Shown here: in pieces, positions 7,760 to 16,259 of the stretch
How the letters are laid out: the number at the start of each line of letters is the position of its first letter
Position numbering within the stretch: position 1 is the stretch's first letter
Assembly (NCBI GenBank): GCA_002436015.1
Contig: DIXJ01000003.1
Location: 19,230-83,229 of the forward strand
Origin: Synergistaceae bacterium UBA6083
GTDB lineage: Bacteria; Synergistota; Synergistia; Synergistales; 79-D21
DNA: 64,000 bases
Direction of reading: 5' to 3'
Notes under the pieces: model-generated
The model's database searches: none
What the model was told of the DNA's origin: nothing
The model's input: the letters and a program-made list of their open reading frames with translations, nothing else
Translations under genes and position numbers: made by a program

Positions 7760-8506
7760 TTAATGGGTCTTTTTGCCCGTTCCAAGGTAGGCCGCCTGGA
7801 TTTCGGGGTTACGGAGGAGTTCCTTGGCATCACCCTCCATGACCAGTTGTCCGGTCTGCATGACGTATCCCCTGTGAGACAGGAGGAGCGCCTGCCTGGC
7901 ATTTTGCTCCACGAGAAGGATCGTGACACCTTCCTCGTTAATCCGTTTCAACTCCCTGAAGATATCCTTGATGATGATCGGAGCGAGCCCCAGGGAAGGC
8001 TCATCCAGCAGAAGAAGGCGGGGGCTGGCCATAAGGGCCCGGCCGATGGCCAGCATTTGTTGTTCTCCGCCGGAAAGGGTTCCCGCGTATTGGGCCATAC
8101 GCTCCCTGAGACGCGGAAAGAGCGTGTAAACCCACTCAAGGTCTTTCTTGACCTTGCCCTTGTCGTTGATTGGGAAGGCCCCCATCATAAGGTTCTCGTA
8201 GACGGTCAGGGGTGCAAACACCTTCCGCCCCTCAGGAGCAAGGGAGATGCCCTTTGAGACGATCTGGAAACTTTGGCCGTCCAGGGGTTTACCCTCGAAG
8301 AGGACCTGGCCGCCTTGGCGCTTGACGTTTCCCATAATTGCATTCATGAGGGTCGATTTTCCTGCCCCATTGGAACCAATCACGCAGACGATCTCCCCCG
8401 AGTAGACATCCAGGTTGAATCCCCTGACAGCCTTGATTGCACCATAGGAAACATGAAGGTCCATTACCGAGAGGAGTGGCTGTTTTTCCTGCAGGATATC
8501 GCTCAT
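7760..8506 (-). CDS. livF: Branched-chain amino-acid ABC transporter, ATPase LivF
   Basis: A 248-residue ABC ATPase of the LivF subfamily. Walker A is GSNGAGKST, the signature is TLSGGEQQMLAIGRALMASP, and Walker B is LLLLDEPSLGLAP, the LivF-type wording. The protein powers uptake of leucine, isoleucine, valine or related amino acids together with LivG, LivH, LivM and the binding protein. The ATG at 8506 overlaps the livG stop (ATGA), which fixes the start over a longer open frame. It is the last gene of the operon and is followed by a strong terminator. Confidence 0.93.
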   Translation of the reverse strand: MSDILQEKQPLLSVMDLHVSYGAIKAVRGFNLDVYSGEIVCVIGSNGAGKSTLMNAIMGNVKRQGGQVLFEGKPLDGQSFQIVSKGISLAPEGRKVFAPLTVYENLMMGAFPINDKGKVKKDLEWVYTLFPRLRERMAQYAGTLSGGEQQMLAIGRALMASPRLLLLDEPSLGLAPIIIKDIFRELKRINEEGVTILLVEQNARQALLLSHRGYVMQTGQLVMEGDAKELLRNPEIQAAYLGTGKKTH

Positions 8507-9282
8507 GCTTCCAACACCTCCTCGCCGAGGTAGGCCTTGAGAATCTCGGGATGGTTCTGGATATGTTCCGGGTCTCCCTCCGCGATCTTGGCGCCGAAAT
8601 TCATGCAGACAATGTGCGGGCAAATCTCCATCACCAGTTCCATGTGGTGCTCGATTACGAGGATGGTCAGGTCGAAATCGCTATGAATCTTCGTTATCAG
8701 CCGATTCAGGTCCTGGACCTCATCCGGGTTCATTCCTGCGGCAGGCTCGTCGAGAAGGAGTAGGCGAGGCTGCAGGGACAATGCACGGGCGATTTCCAGG
8801 CGTCTCTGGTGCCCATAGGGCAGGGTTCCAGCGGCCTGTTCCGCTAAGCTGTCAAGGCCGACGCGCTCCAGAAGGATCATGCTCTGCTCGCGGATTTTTC
8901 CTTCAAGGGATTTCCAACGTCCCATGTGAGTCGCTGCTTCGAAGAAATTGTACTGGTAGTGCTGCTGGCAGGCGGTCATGACGTTTTCAAGGACCGTGGA
9001 ACGGGGGAAAAGCCGGAGGTTCTGAAAGGTCCTTGCGATGCCCTTGCGGACGACCTCGTAAGTCTTATAGGGGGTGATATCCTCCCCGCCGAAGAGGATC
9101 CCACCGCTGTCCACGTCGTAGACACCCGTGATCAGGTTGAAGATCGTGGTCTTGCCCGCTCCGTTGGGGCCAATCAGGCCCGCAAGTTCCCCTTTTTCGA
9201 GGGTGAAGCTCATATCCTGGACGGCGTGGACACCGCCGAAGTACTTGTTGACGTGCTCAAGCTTTAGGACGGTTTCGTTCAT
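8503..9282 (-). CDS. livG: Branched-chain amino-acid ABC transporter, ATPase LivG
   Basis: A 259-residue LivG-type ATPase. Visible are GLIGPNGAGKTTIFNLITG (Walker A), ARTFQNLRLFP (LivG-type Q-loop), LPYGHQRRLEIARAL (a degenerate signature typical of LivG) and LLLLDEPAAGMNP (Walker B). It forms the nucleotide-binding pair with LivF on the cytoplasmic face of the permease. Both ends overlap its neighbours by 4 bases, so translation through livM-livG-livF is probably coupled. Confidence 0.94.
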   Translation of the reverse strand: MNETVLKLEHVNKYFGGVHAVQDMSFTLEKGELAGLIGPNGAGKTTIFNLITGVYDVDSGGILFGGEDITPYKTYEVVRKGIARTFQNLRLFPRSTVLENVMTACQQHYQYNFFEAATHMGRWKSLEGKIREQSMILLERVGLDSLAEQAAGTLPYGHQRRLEIARALSLQPRLLLLDEPAAGMNPDEVQDLNRLITKIHSDFDLTILVIEHHMELVMEICPHIVCMNFGAKIAEGDPEHIQNHPEILKAYLGEEVLEA

Positions 9283-10169
9283 AGGCCGTCACTCCCTTCC
9301 ACTGCCTTTGAAGGGCCGTTGTTTCGCTTGAAAATGGACTTGATGAAACGGGGGCCCAACTCGTGCTGGCCCATGATTCCTTCGGGGCGTGCCACCATGA
9401 TAATGACCATAACGGCCCCATAAATCAACATTCGGTACTGGGAAATGGGGCGGAAGAGTTCGGTCACCAGGGTGATGACCGCCGTTCCGATAAGGCTTCC
9501 GCTCAATGAACCGAGACCGCCGAAGACGACAACCGCTGTCAGCTCCGTCGACTTGTTCAAGTCAAACATGACCGGCTGGATGAAGGTCAGGAAGCCGGCC
9601 ATGAGTGCCCCTGCCACTCCGCAGTAGAAAGCGGAGATAGAGAGGCTGAGCACTCGATAGCGTGCCGTATTGAAACCCAAGAGCGAAGCAGCAATGTAGT
9701 CATCTCGGCATGCTTTGAAGGCCCGCCCGAAGTTGCTTTTTATCAGGTAGAACATCAAGGCCGCCATAAAGACGAAAAAGGCCGCGGCGACAGAAAGGGT
9801 CGTGTAGTTGTCTATGCCCGGGTAACCGCGGGCTCCTCTGGTGAACGACTGCCAGTTTTCCAGCACGAGCCGGATGGATTCTCCGAGGCCGATGGAAGCG
9901 ATGGCGTAATAATCGCCCATCAGGCGCAACGTCGGGACCCCGATAAGGTAGGCAAGGACCATTGCGATGATGCCTCCGGCAACGATGGCAGGAAGCCAGT
10001 GAATGCCGAAACGGACCGTCATGATGGCTGCCGTGTAGGCTCCGATGGCCATGTAGCCCGCGTGGCCAAGGGTAAACACCCCCGTGAAGCCGGTCAACAG
10101 GGAAACTCCCATGGCGGCGATACCGTTGATGAAAAGGAGGATGATGATTCCTTCAACGTACCCTGACAT
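9279..10169 (-). CDS. livM: Branched-chain amino-acid ABC transporter, permease LivM
   Basis: A 296-residue polytopic permease of the LivM family. GFTGVFTLGHAGYMAIGAYTAA is split by the usual GHAGYM signature near residue 36, and a VFGGLGSLSGSLIGTAVITL block near the C-terminus is the ATPase-contact (EAA-like) loop. About eight hydrophobic segments are visible. It pairs with LivH to form the channel. The stop overlaps the start of livG by 4 bases, and livH ends 11 bases upstream. Confidence 0.93.
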   Translation of the reverse strand: MSGYVEGIIILLFINGIAAMGVSLLTGFTGVFTLGHAGYMAIGAYTAAIMTVRFGIHWLPAIVAGGIIAMVLAYLIGVPTLRLMGDYYAIASIGLGESIRLVLENWQSFTRGARGYPGIDNYTTLSVAAAFFVFMAALMFYLIKSNFGRAFKACRDDYIAASLLGFNTARYRVLSLSISAFYCGVAGALMAGFLTFIQPVMFDLNKSTELTAVVVFGGLGSLSGSLIGTAVITLVTELFRPISQYRMLIYGAVMVIIMVARPEGIMGQHELGPRFIKSIFKRNNGPSKAVEGSDGL

Positions 10170-10180
10170 GGAAACGCCTC

Positions 10181-11062
10181 CTAGACTTTCTCGCTGACCT
10201 GCTTGCCCAAGAGGCCGGAAGGCCTCCAGAGAAGCGTCAGGACCAGCATGCCGAAGACGACGAGGTCACGCATCTGGCTGGAAATGAAACCGGCCGTCAA
10301 CATCTCGGCAAGGCCCAGGATCAGGCTGCCCAGGACAGCCCCGGGCAAGCTGCCAAGTCCACCGATGACTGCCGCGACAAAGGCCTTGATCGTGATGAAG
10401 CCGAGCTGCGGGTAAAGGGTGTAACGGACCGACAGGAAGATTCCCCCCACTGCGGCGAGGAACCCCGCAACGAAAAAGACGATGGAAATCAAGCGGTTCA
10501 CGTTGACGCCCATAAGGCCCGACGTGCGAAGGTCGTAAGATGCGGCTCGGATTGCCAGCCCCCATTTCGTCTTGCTGAGGAAGAGCTGGAGCGCAGTCAG
10601 GAAAAAAACGGCCATCGCAAGGGAGAGAAGGTCAAAAGCGCTTGTCGTGGCCAATCCAAAGAAATTGACGGGATCGGTGGGGATGACCGGGGGAAGTGCC
10701 CGGAAGCGTCCTCCTACCGTAACGACGAAAACGTTCTCTATGACGATGCTCATGCCCATGGAGGCGATCAGCAGGTATAGGGTGACGTTCGTCCTTTCCC
10801 TGATAGGTTTGTAGGCAAGTCTCTCGACCAGGATTGCGATCACGCCCGCGCCAACCATGGCCGTAAGGCCGGATAGCCAAATGTTATTTCCCAGGGCAGC
10901 CAGTGTGTAGTAGCAGATGTAACCTCCGATGACCAGGAAACCACCGTGGGCAAAATTGGAAAAAAGAAGGATGGAATAGACCAGCGAGTAACCGACCGCG
11001 ATCAGCGCATAAACGGAACCGAGGGAAAGCCCGTTGATGATCTGTTGAACCAATGTGTCCAA
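10181..11062 (-). CDS. livH: Branched-chain amino-acid ABC transporter, permease LivH
   Basis: A 293-residue permease. QQIINGLSLGSVYALIAVGY is the standard LivH N-terminus, NFAHGGFLVIGGY is the family signature, and VIGGLGSLPGAVLGSLILG is the ATPase-contact loop. The start is taken as the TTG at 11062 because AGAGGTG lies 8 bases upstream and the resulting N-terminus fits the family. An in-frame ATG at 11098 would place that ribosome site inside the gene. A stable hairpin separates it from the binding-protein gene. Confidence 0.9.
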   Translation of the reverse strand: MDTLVQQIINGLSLGSVYALIAVGYSLVYSILLFSNFAHGGFLVIGGYICYYTLAALGNNIWLSGLTAMVGAGVIAILVERLAYKPIRERTNVTLYLLIASMGMSIVIENVFVVTVGGRFRALPPVIPTDPVNFFGLATTSAFDLLSLAMAVFFLTALQLFLSKTKWGLAIRAASYDLRTSGLMGVNVNRLISIVFFVAGFLAAVGGIFLSVRYTLYPQLGFITIKAFVAAVIGGLGSLPGAVLGSLILGLAEMLTAGFISSQMRDLVVFGMLVLTLLWRPSGLLGKQVSEKV

Positions 11063-11135
11063 GTGGCAAACACCTCTCTTGCTTGTGGGATACAACACAT
11101 ACCAGGTATGAACTTGCTGTCCCGATCCCGGCTAT

Positions 11136-11175
11136 AAGAAAAGCAAGACGGACGCGGACTGCCGCGCCCGCCTTG
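11136..11175 (-). terminator. Hairpin between livK and livH, partial terminator
   Basis: On the minus strand a 14-bp stem with two G-T pairs (11175-11162 with 11157-11144) and a 4-base loop is followed by CTTTTCTT. It sits directly after the livK stop. A read-through terminator or mRNA-stabilising hairpin here would let the binding protein be made in excess of the permease, which is common for ABC operons. Confidence 0.7.
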
Positions 11176-11197
11176 CCGGAGCCGGTTTCCCTATTGA

Positions 11198-12352
11198 CTA
11201 CTTGGGCTGGATCTTCGTGTAGTAGACTGCTTTGCCGTTCTTGGCAAGCAGGACGACCGCCGTTTTGTTCATGGGGTTGTGGGTCTTGGGATCGGTCGAC
11301 ATGACGGCATGGTGGAGCTTGACATCTTTCGTCTTCTCAAGAGCGTCGCGGATGGCGGTGCTGTCAACCTTGCCAGCCCTCTTGATCGCGTCGGCCAGCC
11401 AGTAGACGGAATCGTAGGCCAGCACACCGTTGACGAACTCCTTGCACTCGTCGTTGTACTTCTTCTTATAGGAGTCGAAGAAGGGTTTCATTGCGGGGTC
11501 GGCCGGGTCAACATGGTTGATCCAGTAACTGCCTTCCATGGAGGGGCCGGCGATCTCCCACATGAAGTCCCCGTAGCCGTCGCCGCCGATGAAGACGATA
11601 TCCTTCATGCCCAGTTCGCGGGCCTGCTTCATGATCAGGGCCATTTCCTTGCCCATGTTGGGCAGGACGAGAACATCGGCCTTGCTGTCGCGTATCGTCG
11701 TCAGCTGGGCGCGGAAGTCGACGTCGGTCCCGGCGCGGAAGCCCTGGTCGGCCACAATGGCTCCGCCAAGCTTCTTATAGGACTGCATGAAGAACTCCCT
11801 AAGTCCCTGGGAGTAGTCGCTGCCCACGTCGTAAAGGACGGCTGCCTTCATCTTCTTGAGGTTCTTCGCGGCGAAAAAGGCGATGACCTGCCCCTGGTAA
11901 GGATCGGTGAAGCAAATACGGAACATGTAGGGGTTCAGCTTGCCTTCGGGGGTCACCGTGACGTTCAGGTTCGTGGAAACGGTGCCGATCTGGGGGATCT
12001 TGTACTTCGTTGAGAGGGGGGCCGTGGCGATGTTGATTCCGCTTCCGTTGGCACCGATGACGGCAACGACCTTGTCATTCTCGGCCATGCGCCGGAAGGC
12101 GTTGACCGCGTCCTCCGGGCGGGTGCGGAAATCGTAGGGGACGAGTTCGATTTTCTTGCCGAGGACTCCGCCCTTGGCATTGATCTCGTCAACGGCGAGC
12201 TTGGCGGAGTTCAACTCCGTCTGTCCGTAGGCAGCCCAGTCACCTGTCAGGGCGGCCAGGTACCCAACCTTGATCGTGTCGGCAGCAAGAGCTGAACCGG
12301 CGAACACGATCGCGAGCGCGAAAGCGACGAGCAACAGACCCAGTTTCCTCAA
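11198..12352 (-). CDS. livK: Branched-chain amino-acid binding protein (LivK/LivJ type)
   Basis: A 384-residue periplasmic-binding-protein-like I protein. A signal peptide (MRKLGLLLVAFALAIVFAG, cleavage near SALA) precedes IKVGYLAALTGDWAAYGQ, the usual start of the Leu/Ile/Val-binding domain. VAVIGANGSGINIATAPLS and SDYSQGLREFF are ligand-pocket and hinge regions. The TTG at 12352 is chosen because GGAGGT lies 8 bases upstream and the signal peptide starts exactly there; the longer frame adds 63 residues with no family resemblance. It is the first gene of the liv operon. The true ligand could be another amino acid or an amide. Confidence 0.92.
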   Translation of the reverse strand: MRKLGLLLVAFALAIVFAGSALAADTIKVGYLAALTGDWAAYGQTELNSAKLAVDEINAKGGVLGKKIELVPYDFRTRPEDAVNAFRRMAENDKVVAVIGANGSGINIATAPLSTKYKIPQIGTVSTNLNVTVTPEGKLNPYMFRICFTDPYQGQVIAFFAAKNLKKMKAAVLYDVGSDYSQGLREFFMQSYKKLGGAIVADQGFRAGTDVDFRAQLTTIRDSKADVLVLPNMGKEMALIMKQARELGMKDIVFIGGDGYGDFMWEIAGPSMEGSYWINHVDPADPAMKPFFDSYKKKYNDECKEFVNGVLAYDSVYWLADAIKRAGKVDSTAIRDALEKTKDVKLHHAVMSTDPKTHNPMNKTAVVLLAKNGKAVYYTKIQPK

Positions 12353-12398
12353 AATCAACCACCTCCAATGATTATTTGGAACCTTCCGACGCGTTCCG

Positions 12399-12407
12399 AT
12401 TCTATCA
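12399..12407 (-). promoter_or_regulatory. Possible extended -10 promoter of the liv operon
   Basis: Reading the minus strand, TGA directly precedes TAGAAT, an extended -10 box 40-50 bases upstream of livK. No convincing -35 hexamer lies 16-18 bp further up. Confidence 0.35.
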
Positions 12408-12503
12408 TAAAACCTTGCCTGCCCGGAGGTCGGGGCCGTTCTCATCTGATGGATGAAGAGGCCTGCTGGTAAAATGAAACTGCACGAGAATGGGAGGTAT
12501 GAA

Positions 12504-13382
12504 ATGAAACTCCTTGTGACGGATATTGATGGGACACTCACCGCAGAAAACAGCGTCCCGGGGCCTGTGATCGCTGCCTGCGGCCGCCTTCGTCACGCGG
12601 GCTGGAGGCTCATGATCGCGACCGGGCGAATCTGGGCTTCCGCGCGTCCTTTCGCCGAGGCGATAGGTTCGGACCTGCCTGCCATCGTCTACGATGGGGC
12701 AAGGATCATGCAAGGGGAAGCAGGAAAAACCGCCTTCAGGGAATGGAGAATCTCCAGTCGTGTGGCCGGTGAAATCCTTTCCTTGGGGTGGGAATCTTCC
12801 CTGCTTGTCCAGGCCTACGGGGATGAGGAGGTCACTTGCAGGCCTAGCGACGAAGTCACCCGGAGATTCTTCAGGAGTCTCGGAGTGGTCGTCAAGCCCG
12901 ACCTGGCGTCCCCAAAGCTTTCCTACAACCCCTACAGGATCATCTATTACGGTGACCCTGGCGAAGCACGGGAACTTGGGGAACGAATCAAGACCTCTAT
13001 GAAAGGACGCGTGGAAGCGACCCTGGCGGGGGAGGGATTTCTCGATATCCTGGCTCCTGGCGTGTCCAAGGGGGCGGCCTTGAAGGCGTTTCTGGAGGAT
13101 TCGGGGCTTAAGTTTGACCGGATCGTTGCGGCGGGAGATCATCTGAACGATGTGGATCTTCTCAGGGAGGCCGACCTTGCTGTCACTTTCCGGGACGCTC
13201 CTCAGGAGGTTATGGCGGCCGCGCATCTTGTCCTGCCCCCGGCTTCGTGCATGGGGTTCCTTGAGCTTTGCCGCTTCCTTGAGGAGCCAGGCGACGAGAT
13301 CTGTTCGGATTCCTTTCCCGCAGGGGCGGGATTGACATACAGGAGAGGATGTCCCCTGCACCTGGGCACATCCTCCGCCTGA
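12504..13382 (+). CDS. HAD-superfamily phosphatase, Cof-like subclass IIB
   Basis: A 292-residue HAD hydrolase. Motif I is LLVTDIDGTLTAENS (nucleophile Asp in DIDGT), motif II is MIATGR, the conserved Lys lies in VSKGAALKAF, and motif IV is AAGDHLNDVDLL. The large cap between motifs II and III is of the Cof/phosphoglycolate-phosphatase kind. The substrate is unknown; sugar phosphates are typical. The ATG at 12504 has GGGAGGT just upstream. The C-terminal 30 residues extend past the usual fold end. It is divergent from livK and 18 bases upstream of the adenosine-kinase-like gene. Confidence 0.82.
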   Translation: MKLLVTDIDGTLTAENSVPGPVIAACGRLRHAGWRLMIATGRIWASARPFAEAIGSDLPAIVYDGARIMQGEAGKTAFREWRISSRVAGEILSLGWESSLLVQAYGDEEVTCRPSDEVTRRFFRSLGVVVKPDLASPKLSYNPYRIIYYGDPGEARELGERIKTSMKGRVEATLAGEGFLDILAPGVSKGAALKAFLEDSGLKFDRIVAAGDHLNDVDLLREADLAVTFRDAPQEVMAAAHLVLPPASCMGFLELCRFLEEPGDEICSDSFPAGAGLTYRRGCPLHLGTSSA

Positions 13383-13400
13383 TACCAGGGAGGTGCTGAA

Positions 13401-13898
13401 ATGTCGGAAGTCAAGGGATGGAAAGTGGTGAAGATGGAGATCCCGGAAGAGTGCAACATCATCCTGGGGCAAAGCCATTTCATCAAAACCGTGGAGGACC
13501 TTTTCGAAGCGCTTGTGACCTCATCACCCAGCCTGCAGTTCGGCATTGCCTTTTGCGAGGCCTCGGAACCCTGCCTCATACGCCACGACGGCAACTCTCC
13601 GGACCTTGTGGAGGCAGCCATCCGAAATGCCCAGTCCCTTTCCGCCGGGCATGCCTTCGTCGTCCTTATCCGCAACGGATACCCGATCAACGTGCTGGAC
13701 CGCATCAAGGGTGTCCAGGAGGTCTGCGGAATATTTGCCGCTACGGCGAATCCCTTGGAAGTCCTTATTTTCGAGACCGGCCAGGGACGCGGTATAGCAG
13801 GAGTCGTAGACGGCTTTTCTTCAAGGGGCGTCGAGGAGGAGACTCACGTTGCGGCCCGAAAGCGCCTGCTCAGGAGCATTATCGGCTATAAGCGCTAG
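13401..13898 (+). CDS. Adenosine-specific kinase family protein (DUF355/PF04008)
   Basis: A 165-residue protein matching the small archaeal/bacterial family named adenosine-specific kinase. Conserved stretches are QSHFIKTVEDLFEAL, FGIAFCEASEPCLIRHDGN, HAFVVLIRNGYPINVLDRIK and GIFAATANPLEVLIFETGQG. The family name comes from a structural study of an archaeal member; bacterial roles are not established. It has GGGAGGTG before its ATG and is followed by a terminator. It probably forms a two-gene unit with the HAD gene. Confidence 0.82.
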   Translation: MSEVKGWKVVKMEIPEECNIILGQSHFIKTVEDLFEALVTSSPSLQFGIAFCEASEPCLIRHDGNSPDLVEAAIRNAQSLSAGHAFVVLIRNGYPINVLDRIKGVQEVCGIFAATANPLEVLIFETGQGRGIAGVVDGFSSRGVEEETHVAARKRLLRSIIGYKR

Positions 13899-13919
13899 AG
13901 ACCTTTGAACAGGTCCTAA

Positions 13920-15308
13920 TCAGCTTGGGGACGGCTTTATCCAGGCCGTCCCTTTTCTTTTCCAGCCGATGGCACAGCAGAGGGCGGAAAAGAAAAGACC
14001 CGTGAAGAGTGGATCCCCGGGCAGGCCGGACAAGGGCCAGGCCAGTACGATCACCAAACCGGCAAGGGAAGAATGGAAAGCCCATCTTGGATTAAGGTGT
14101 CCAGGTGCAAGAATGGCGATGGCAAATGGGAGGAAGGTCCCGGCACCCCGAAGACCCATGCTGAGATAGCTCCAGGAGAGGATCAAGGAACCCGGGGCAA
14201 GGAGGGCCACGGCTGCTGCGCCGCAGACAAGAACCAGCAGGGTTATGCGGCTGTGCGAGAGGAGTTCTTGATCTGTCGGTTTTTTCCGGGCGAATACGGG
14301 TGATAAATCCCGCGCAAGGTTCGTGGCGATACCGAGGCAGAGTCCTGCCGCGGTTCCGATGATCGTGATGGCGATCCCGCTCCAGAGGCTCCCTGCGACC
14401 AGGGGAGGAAAATTTTGCGAGATGAAGCGGGGAAGCACCTGCGATGCGACAAGTCCCGGTTGTTGGGCCCTCATGCCAAGGCCGACCCAGATAGCCAAGA
14501 GTCCCAGGGGCGGCATCAACGCCGCTGAAAGGAGGGCTCCCTTGCGAGCCGTTCTCTCGCTTGAGGCTGAGAAAACGGCCTGGATGTAGATCTGGGTCGT
14601 CATCACGCCGACAACGAGAGACAGGCCTGCGTTCAGGTCCAGCCCCAGGCCGCGGCCGAAGGGGTTGAACCATGGGTGAGAGGGGAGGGCTTTCCATAGG
14701 GAAGGCAGCGTTGCTCCCCCGGCGGCGGAGACTCCGGCGCAGGTGGCGAGGACAAGGTAGAGAAAGGATATCTTCGCCTTGCCCAGCGTGCCATAACTCT
14801 TCAATCCCCCGAGGAGGATGAATCCCAGGATCGCCAGCGCGACGCCGGCCGCAGCGGCCGTGTCGGAAAGGGGCCAGATCCCCTGGAGCATGGCCAGCCC
14901 CGCAAGAAACTGCGCAACAACCGAGATAAAGGTCCCAATCGTTGATGCAGCCAGGGCGACGAGGCCGGTTTTCGGGCCGTACCGGTTTGCAAGGAGTTCC
15001 GGTATGGTTGAAAGCCCCGTCCTACGAAGCGGGCGGGCAAACCAGAGGCCCAGGACCAGGCATCCAATGCCTCCGCCGAGGGTGAACCACCACGCGGAGA
15101 GGCCGAAACGGTAGGCCATCTCCACGGTCCCTACGGTGCTGGCGCCCCCGACCAAGGCCCCGAGGAGAATCCCGCTGACTTCCAGCGAACCGGCTTTCCG
15201 GCCTGCCAGGGCATAGTCGGAAGCGGTGCGGACTCCCCGTGCCTTGATGGTTCCCAGGATGACAAACGCCAGGATAACAAGCCCGACGCCAGTCCCGAAG
15301 GTAAACAT
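13920..15308 (-). CDS. Sodium:solute symporter (SSS family)
   Basis: A 462-residue polytopic membrane protein with about 12-13 hydrophobic helices. ASDYALAGRKAGSLEVSG near residue 27 and the following GASTVGTVEMAYRFGLSAWW are typical of SSS transporters, where they form part of the sodium and substrate site. RRTGLSTIPELLANRYG is the third conserved region. Substrate is not predictable; SSS members carry amino acids, sugars, carboxylates and more. The ATG at 15308 is preceded by a G-rich ribosome site; a longer frame upstream is not membrane-like. The gene stands alone. Confidence 0.85.
   Translation of the reverse strand: MFTFGTGVGLVILAFVILGTIKARGVRTASDYALAGRKAGSLEVSGILLGALVGGASTVGTVEMAYRFGLSAWWFTLGGGIGCLVLGLWFARPLRRTGLSTIPELLANRYGPKTGLVALAASTIGTFISVVAQFLAGLAMLQGIWPLSDTAAAAGVALAILGFILLGGLKSYGTLGKAKISFLYLVLATCAGVSAAGGATLPSLWKALPSHPWFNPFGRGLGLDLNAGLSLVVGVMTTQIYIQAVFSASSERTARKGALLSAALMPPLGLLAIWVGLGMRAQQPGLVASQVLPRFISQNFPPLVAGSLWSGIAITIIGTAAGLCLGIATNLARDLSPVFARKKPTDQELLSHSRITLLVLVCGAAAVALLAPGSLILSWSYLSMGLRGAGTFLPFAIAILAPGHLNPRWAFHSSLAGLVIVLAWPLSGLPGDPLFTGLFFSALCCAIGWKRKGTAWIKPSPS
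13928..13956 (+). terminator. Terminator after the adenosine-specific kinase gene
   Basis: An 8-bp stem (GGGACGGC, 13928-13935, with 13945-13952) and a 9-base loop are followed by TTTTCTTTT. It lies within the final codons of the convergent symporter gene. Confidence 0.75.
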
Positions 15309-15351
15309 GGCATTTCCCCCCCTTTGCTCTCGAAATCGTCCTGTCGGGCAC

Positions 15352-15380
15352 AGTGTAGCGTCATGACGTATCGGAGCCAA
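15352..15380 (-). promoter_or_regulatory. Possible promoter of the SSS symporter
   Basis: On the minus strand TTGGCT (15380-15375) and TACACT (15357-15352) are 17 bp apart, about 45 bases before the symporter start. Both boxes are imperfect matches. Confidence 0.35.
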
Positions 15381-15439
15381 TATGTTATTTTTATCACAGA
15401 GAATTACCATGCTGGCATTGACCGGGGAGGTCGAACGAC

Positions 15440-15805
15440 TTGAAGTTGAAAGAGATCGTATCCTGCATCGGAGCGGAAATCCTTTATGGAGAGGACCTGC
15501 TCGACACGGTTGAGATCGAGAATGCCTACGCCTCGGACCTCATGAGCGATGTCCTGGCCTTTGCCTGGCCCGGGACACTTCTCCTGACGGGACTGACCAA
15601 CGTTCAGATCGTCCGGACGGCCCAGATGATGGATATTCCGGCGGTTGTCTTCGTAAGGGGGAAAAGGCCTCAGGAAGAGGCCGTTTCCCTGGCCAAAAAC
15701 GTCGGAATGCCGCTCCTGGTTTCTTCCATGAGCATGTATGAAACCTGCGGGCTGCTCTACAAGGCGGGTCTGTCCCCGTGCATCATCCCCTCCCGGGAGG
15801 CATAG
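15440..15805 (+). CDS. DRTGG-like domain protein, first gene of the hydrogenase-like module
   Basis: A 121-residue alpha/beta protein resembling the DRTGG-domain proteins that accompany [FeFe]-hydrogenase-like genes. Visible are an N-terminal KLKEIVSCIGAEILYG, a central hydrophobic FAWPGTLLLTGLTN turn, IPAVVFVRGKRP, and a C-terminal MPLLVSSMSMYETCGLLYKAG. DRTGG domains occur in CBS proteins and phosphotransacetylases and may bind nucleotides, but this is not proven. The TTG start at 15440 has GGGGAGGT 8 bases upstream. It opens a five-gene run with gaps or overlaps of a few bases. It resembles the fourth gene (17570-17905). Confidence 0.68.
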   Translation: MKLKEIVSCIGAEILYGEDLLDTVEIENAYASDLMSDVLAFAWPGTLLLTGLTNVQIVRTAQMMDIPAVVFVRGKRPQEEAVSLAKNVGMPLLVSSMSMYETCGLLYKAGLSPCIIPSREA

Positions 15806-15808
15806 TGT

Positions 15809-16255
15809 GTGGACAGCCATTATGAGGTGGAATTCACGGTAAGGGGAGATGACTTCCTTGCCGCCGGGGAAGCATCCAACCAGATCAAGGAAACCCTCAT
15901 CATGCTGGGAGTTCCGTCCCCCATTTCGCGACGGGCTTCCATCATCACCTACGAAGCCGAGATGAACCTCGTTATCCATTCGGGGGGAGGATCCCTTCGG
16001 GCGGTCATCACGCCGGAAAAGCTGACGATCCAGGCCACGGACCGGGGGCCCGGCATTCCTGACCTCCACCTGGCCATGCGAGAGGGGTTTTCCACGGCCC
16101 CCGACAGGGTTAGGGAGATGGGGTTCGGAGCGGGAATGGGGTTGCCGAACATCAAACGCAATTCCGACAGCCTTGAGATCGAGTCGGAAGTTGGTAAGGG
16201 AACGACTCTCACTGCAACGATTTTTTTCCATGAAGGACCAGTGGACAGGAGGTAG
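15809..16255 (+). CDS. GHKL-type ATPase, RsbW-like anti-sigma/serine kinase fold
   Basis: A 148-residue stand-alone HATPase_c domain. An N-box-like YEAEMNLVIHSGGG is followed by the G1 box ATDRGPGIPDLHLAM and a G2 box with GAGMGLPNIKRNSD, then a GKGTTLTATIFF end. There is no histidine phosphoacceptor domain, so it resembles RsbW/SpoIIAB regulators and not a full sensor kinase. GTG at 15809 is chosen with CGGGAGG upstream. It lies 3 bases after the DRTGG-like gene and 4 bases before the hydrogenase-like gene. It may control that protein's partners by phosphorylation; this is inference. Confidence 0.82.
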   Translation: MDSHYEVEFTVRGDDFLAAGEASNQIKETLIMLGVPSPISRRASIITYEAEMNLVIHSGGGSLRAVITPEKLTIQATDRGPGIPDLHLAMREGFSTAPDRVREMGFGAGMGLPNIKRNSDSLEIESEVGKGTTLTATIFFHEGPVDRR

Positions 16256-16259
16256 ACCG

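Noticed and set aside
13340..13375. GAGGATGT/ACATCCTC inverted repeat at the end of the HAD gene
   Set aside because: It lies in coding sequence and has no T run, so I do not call it a terminator.
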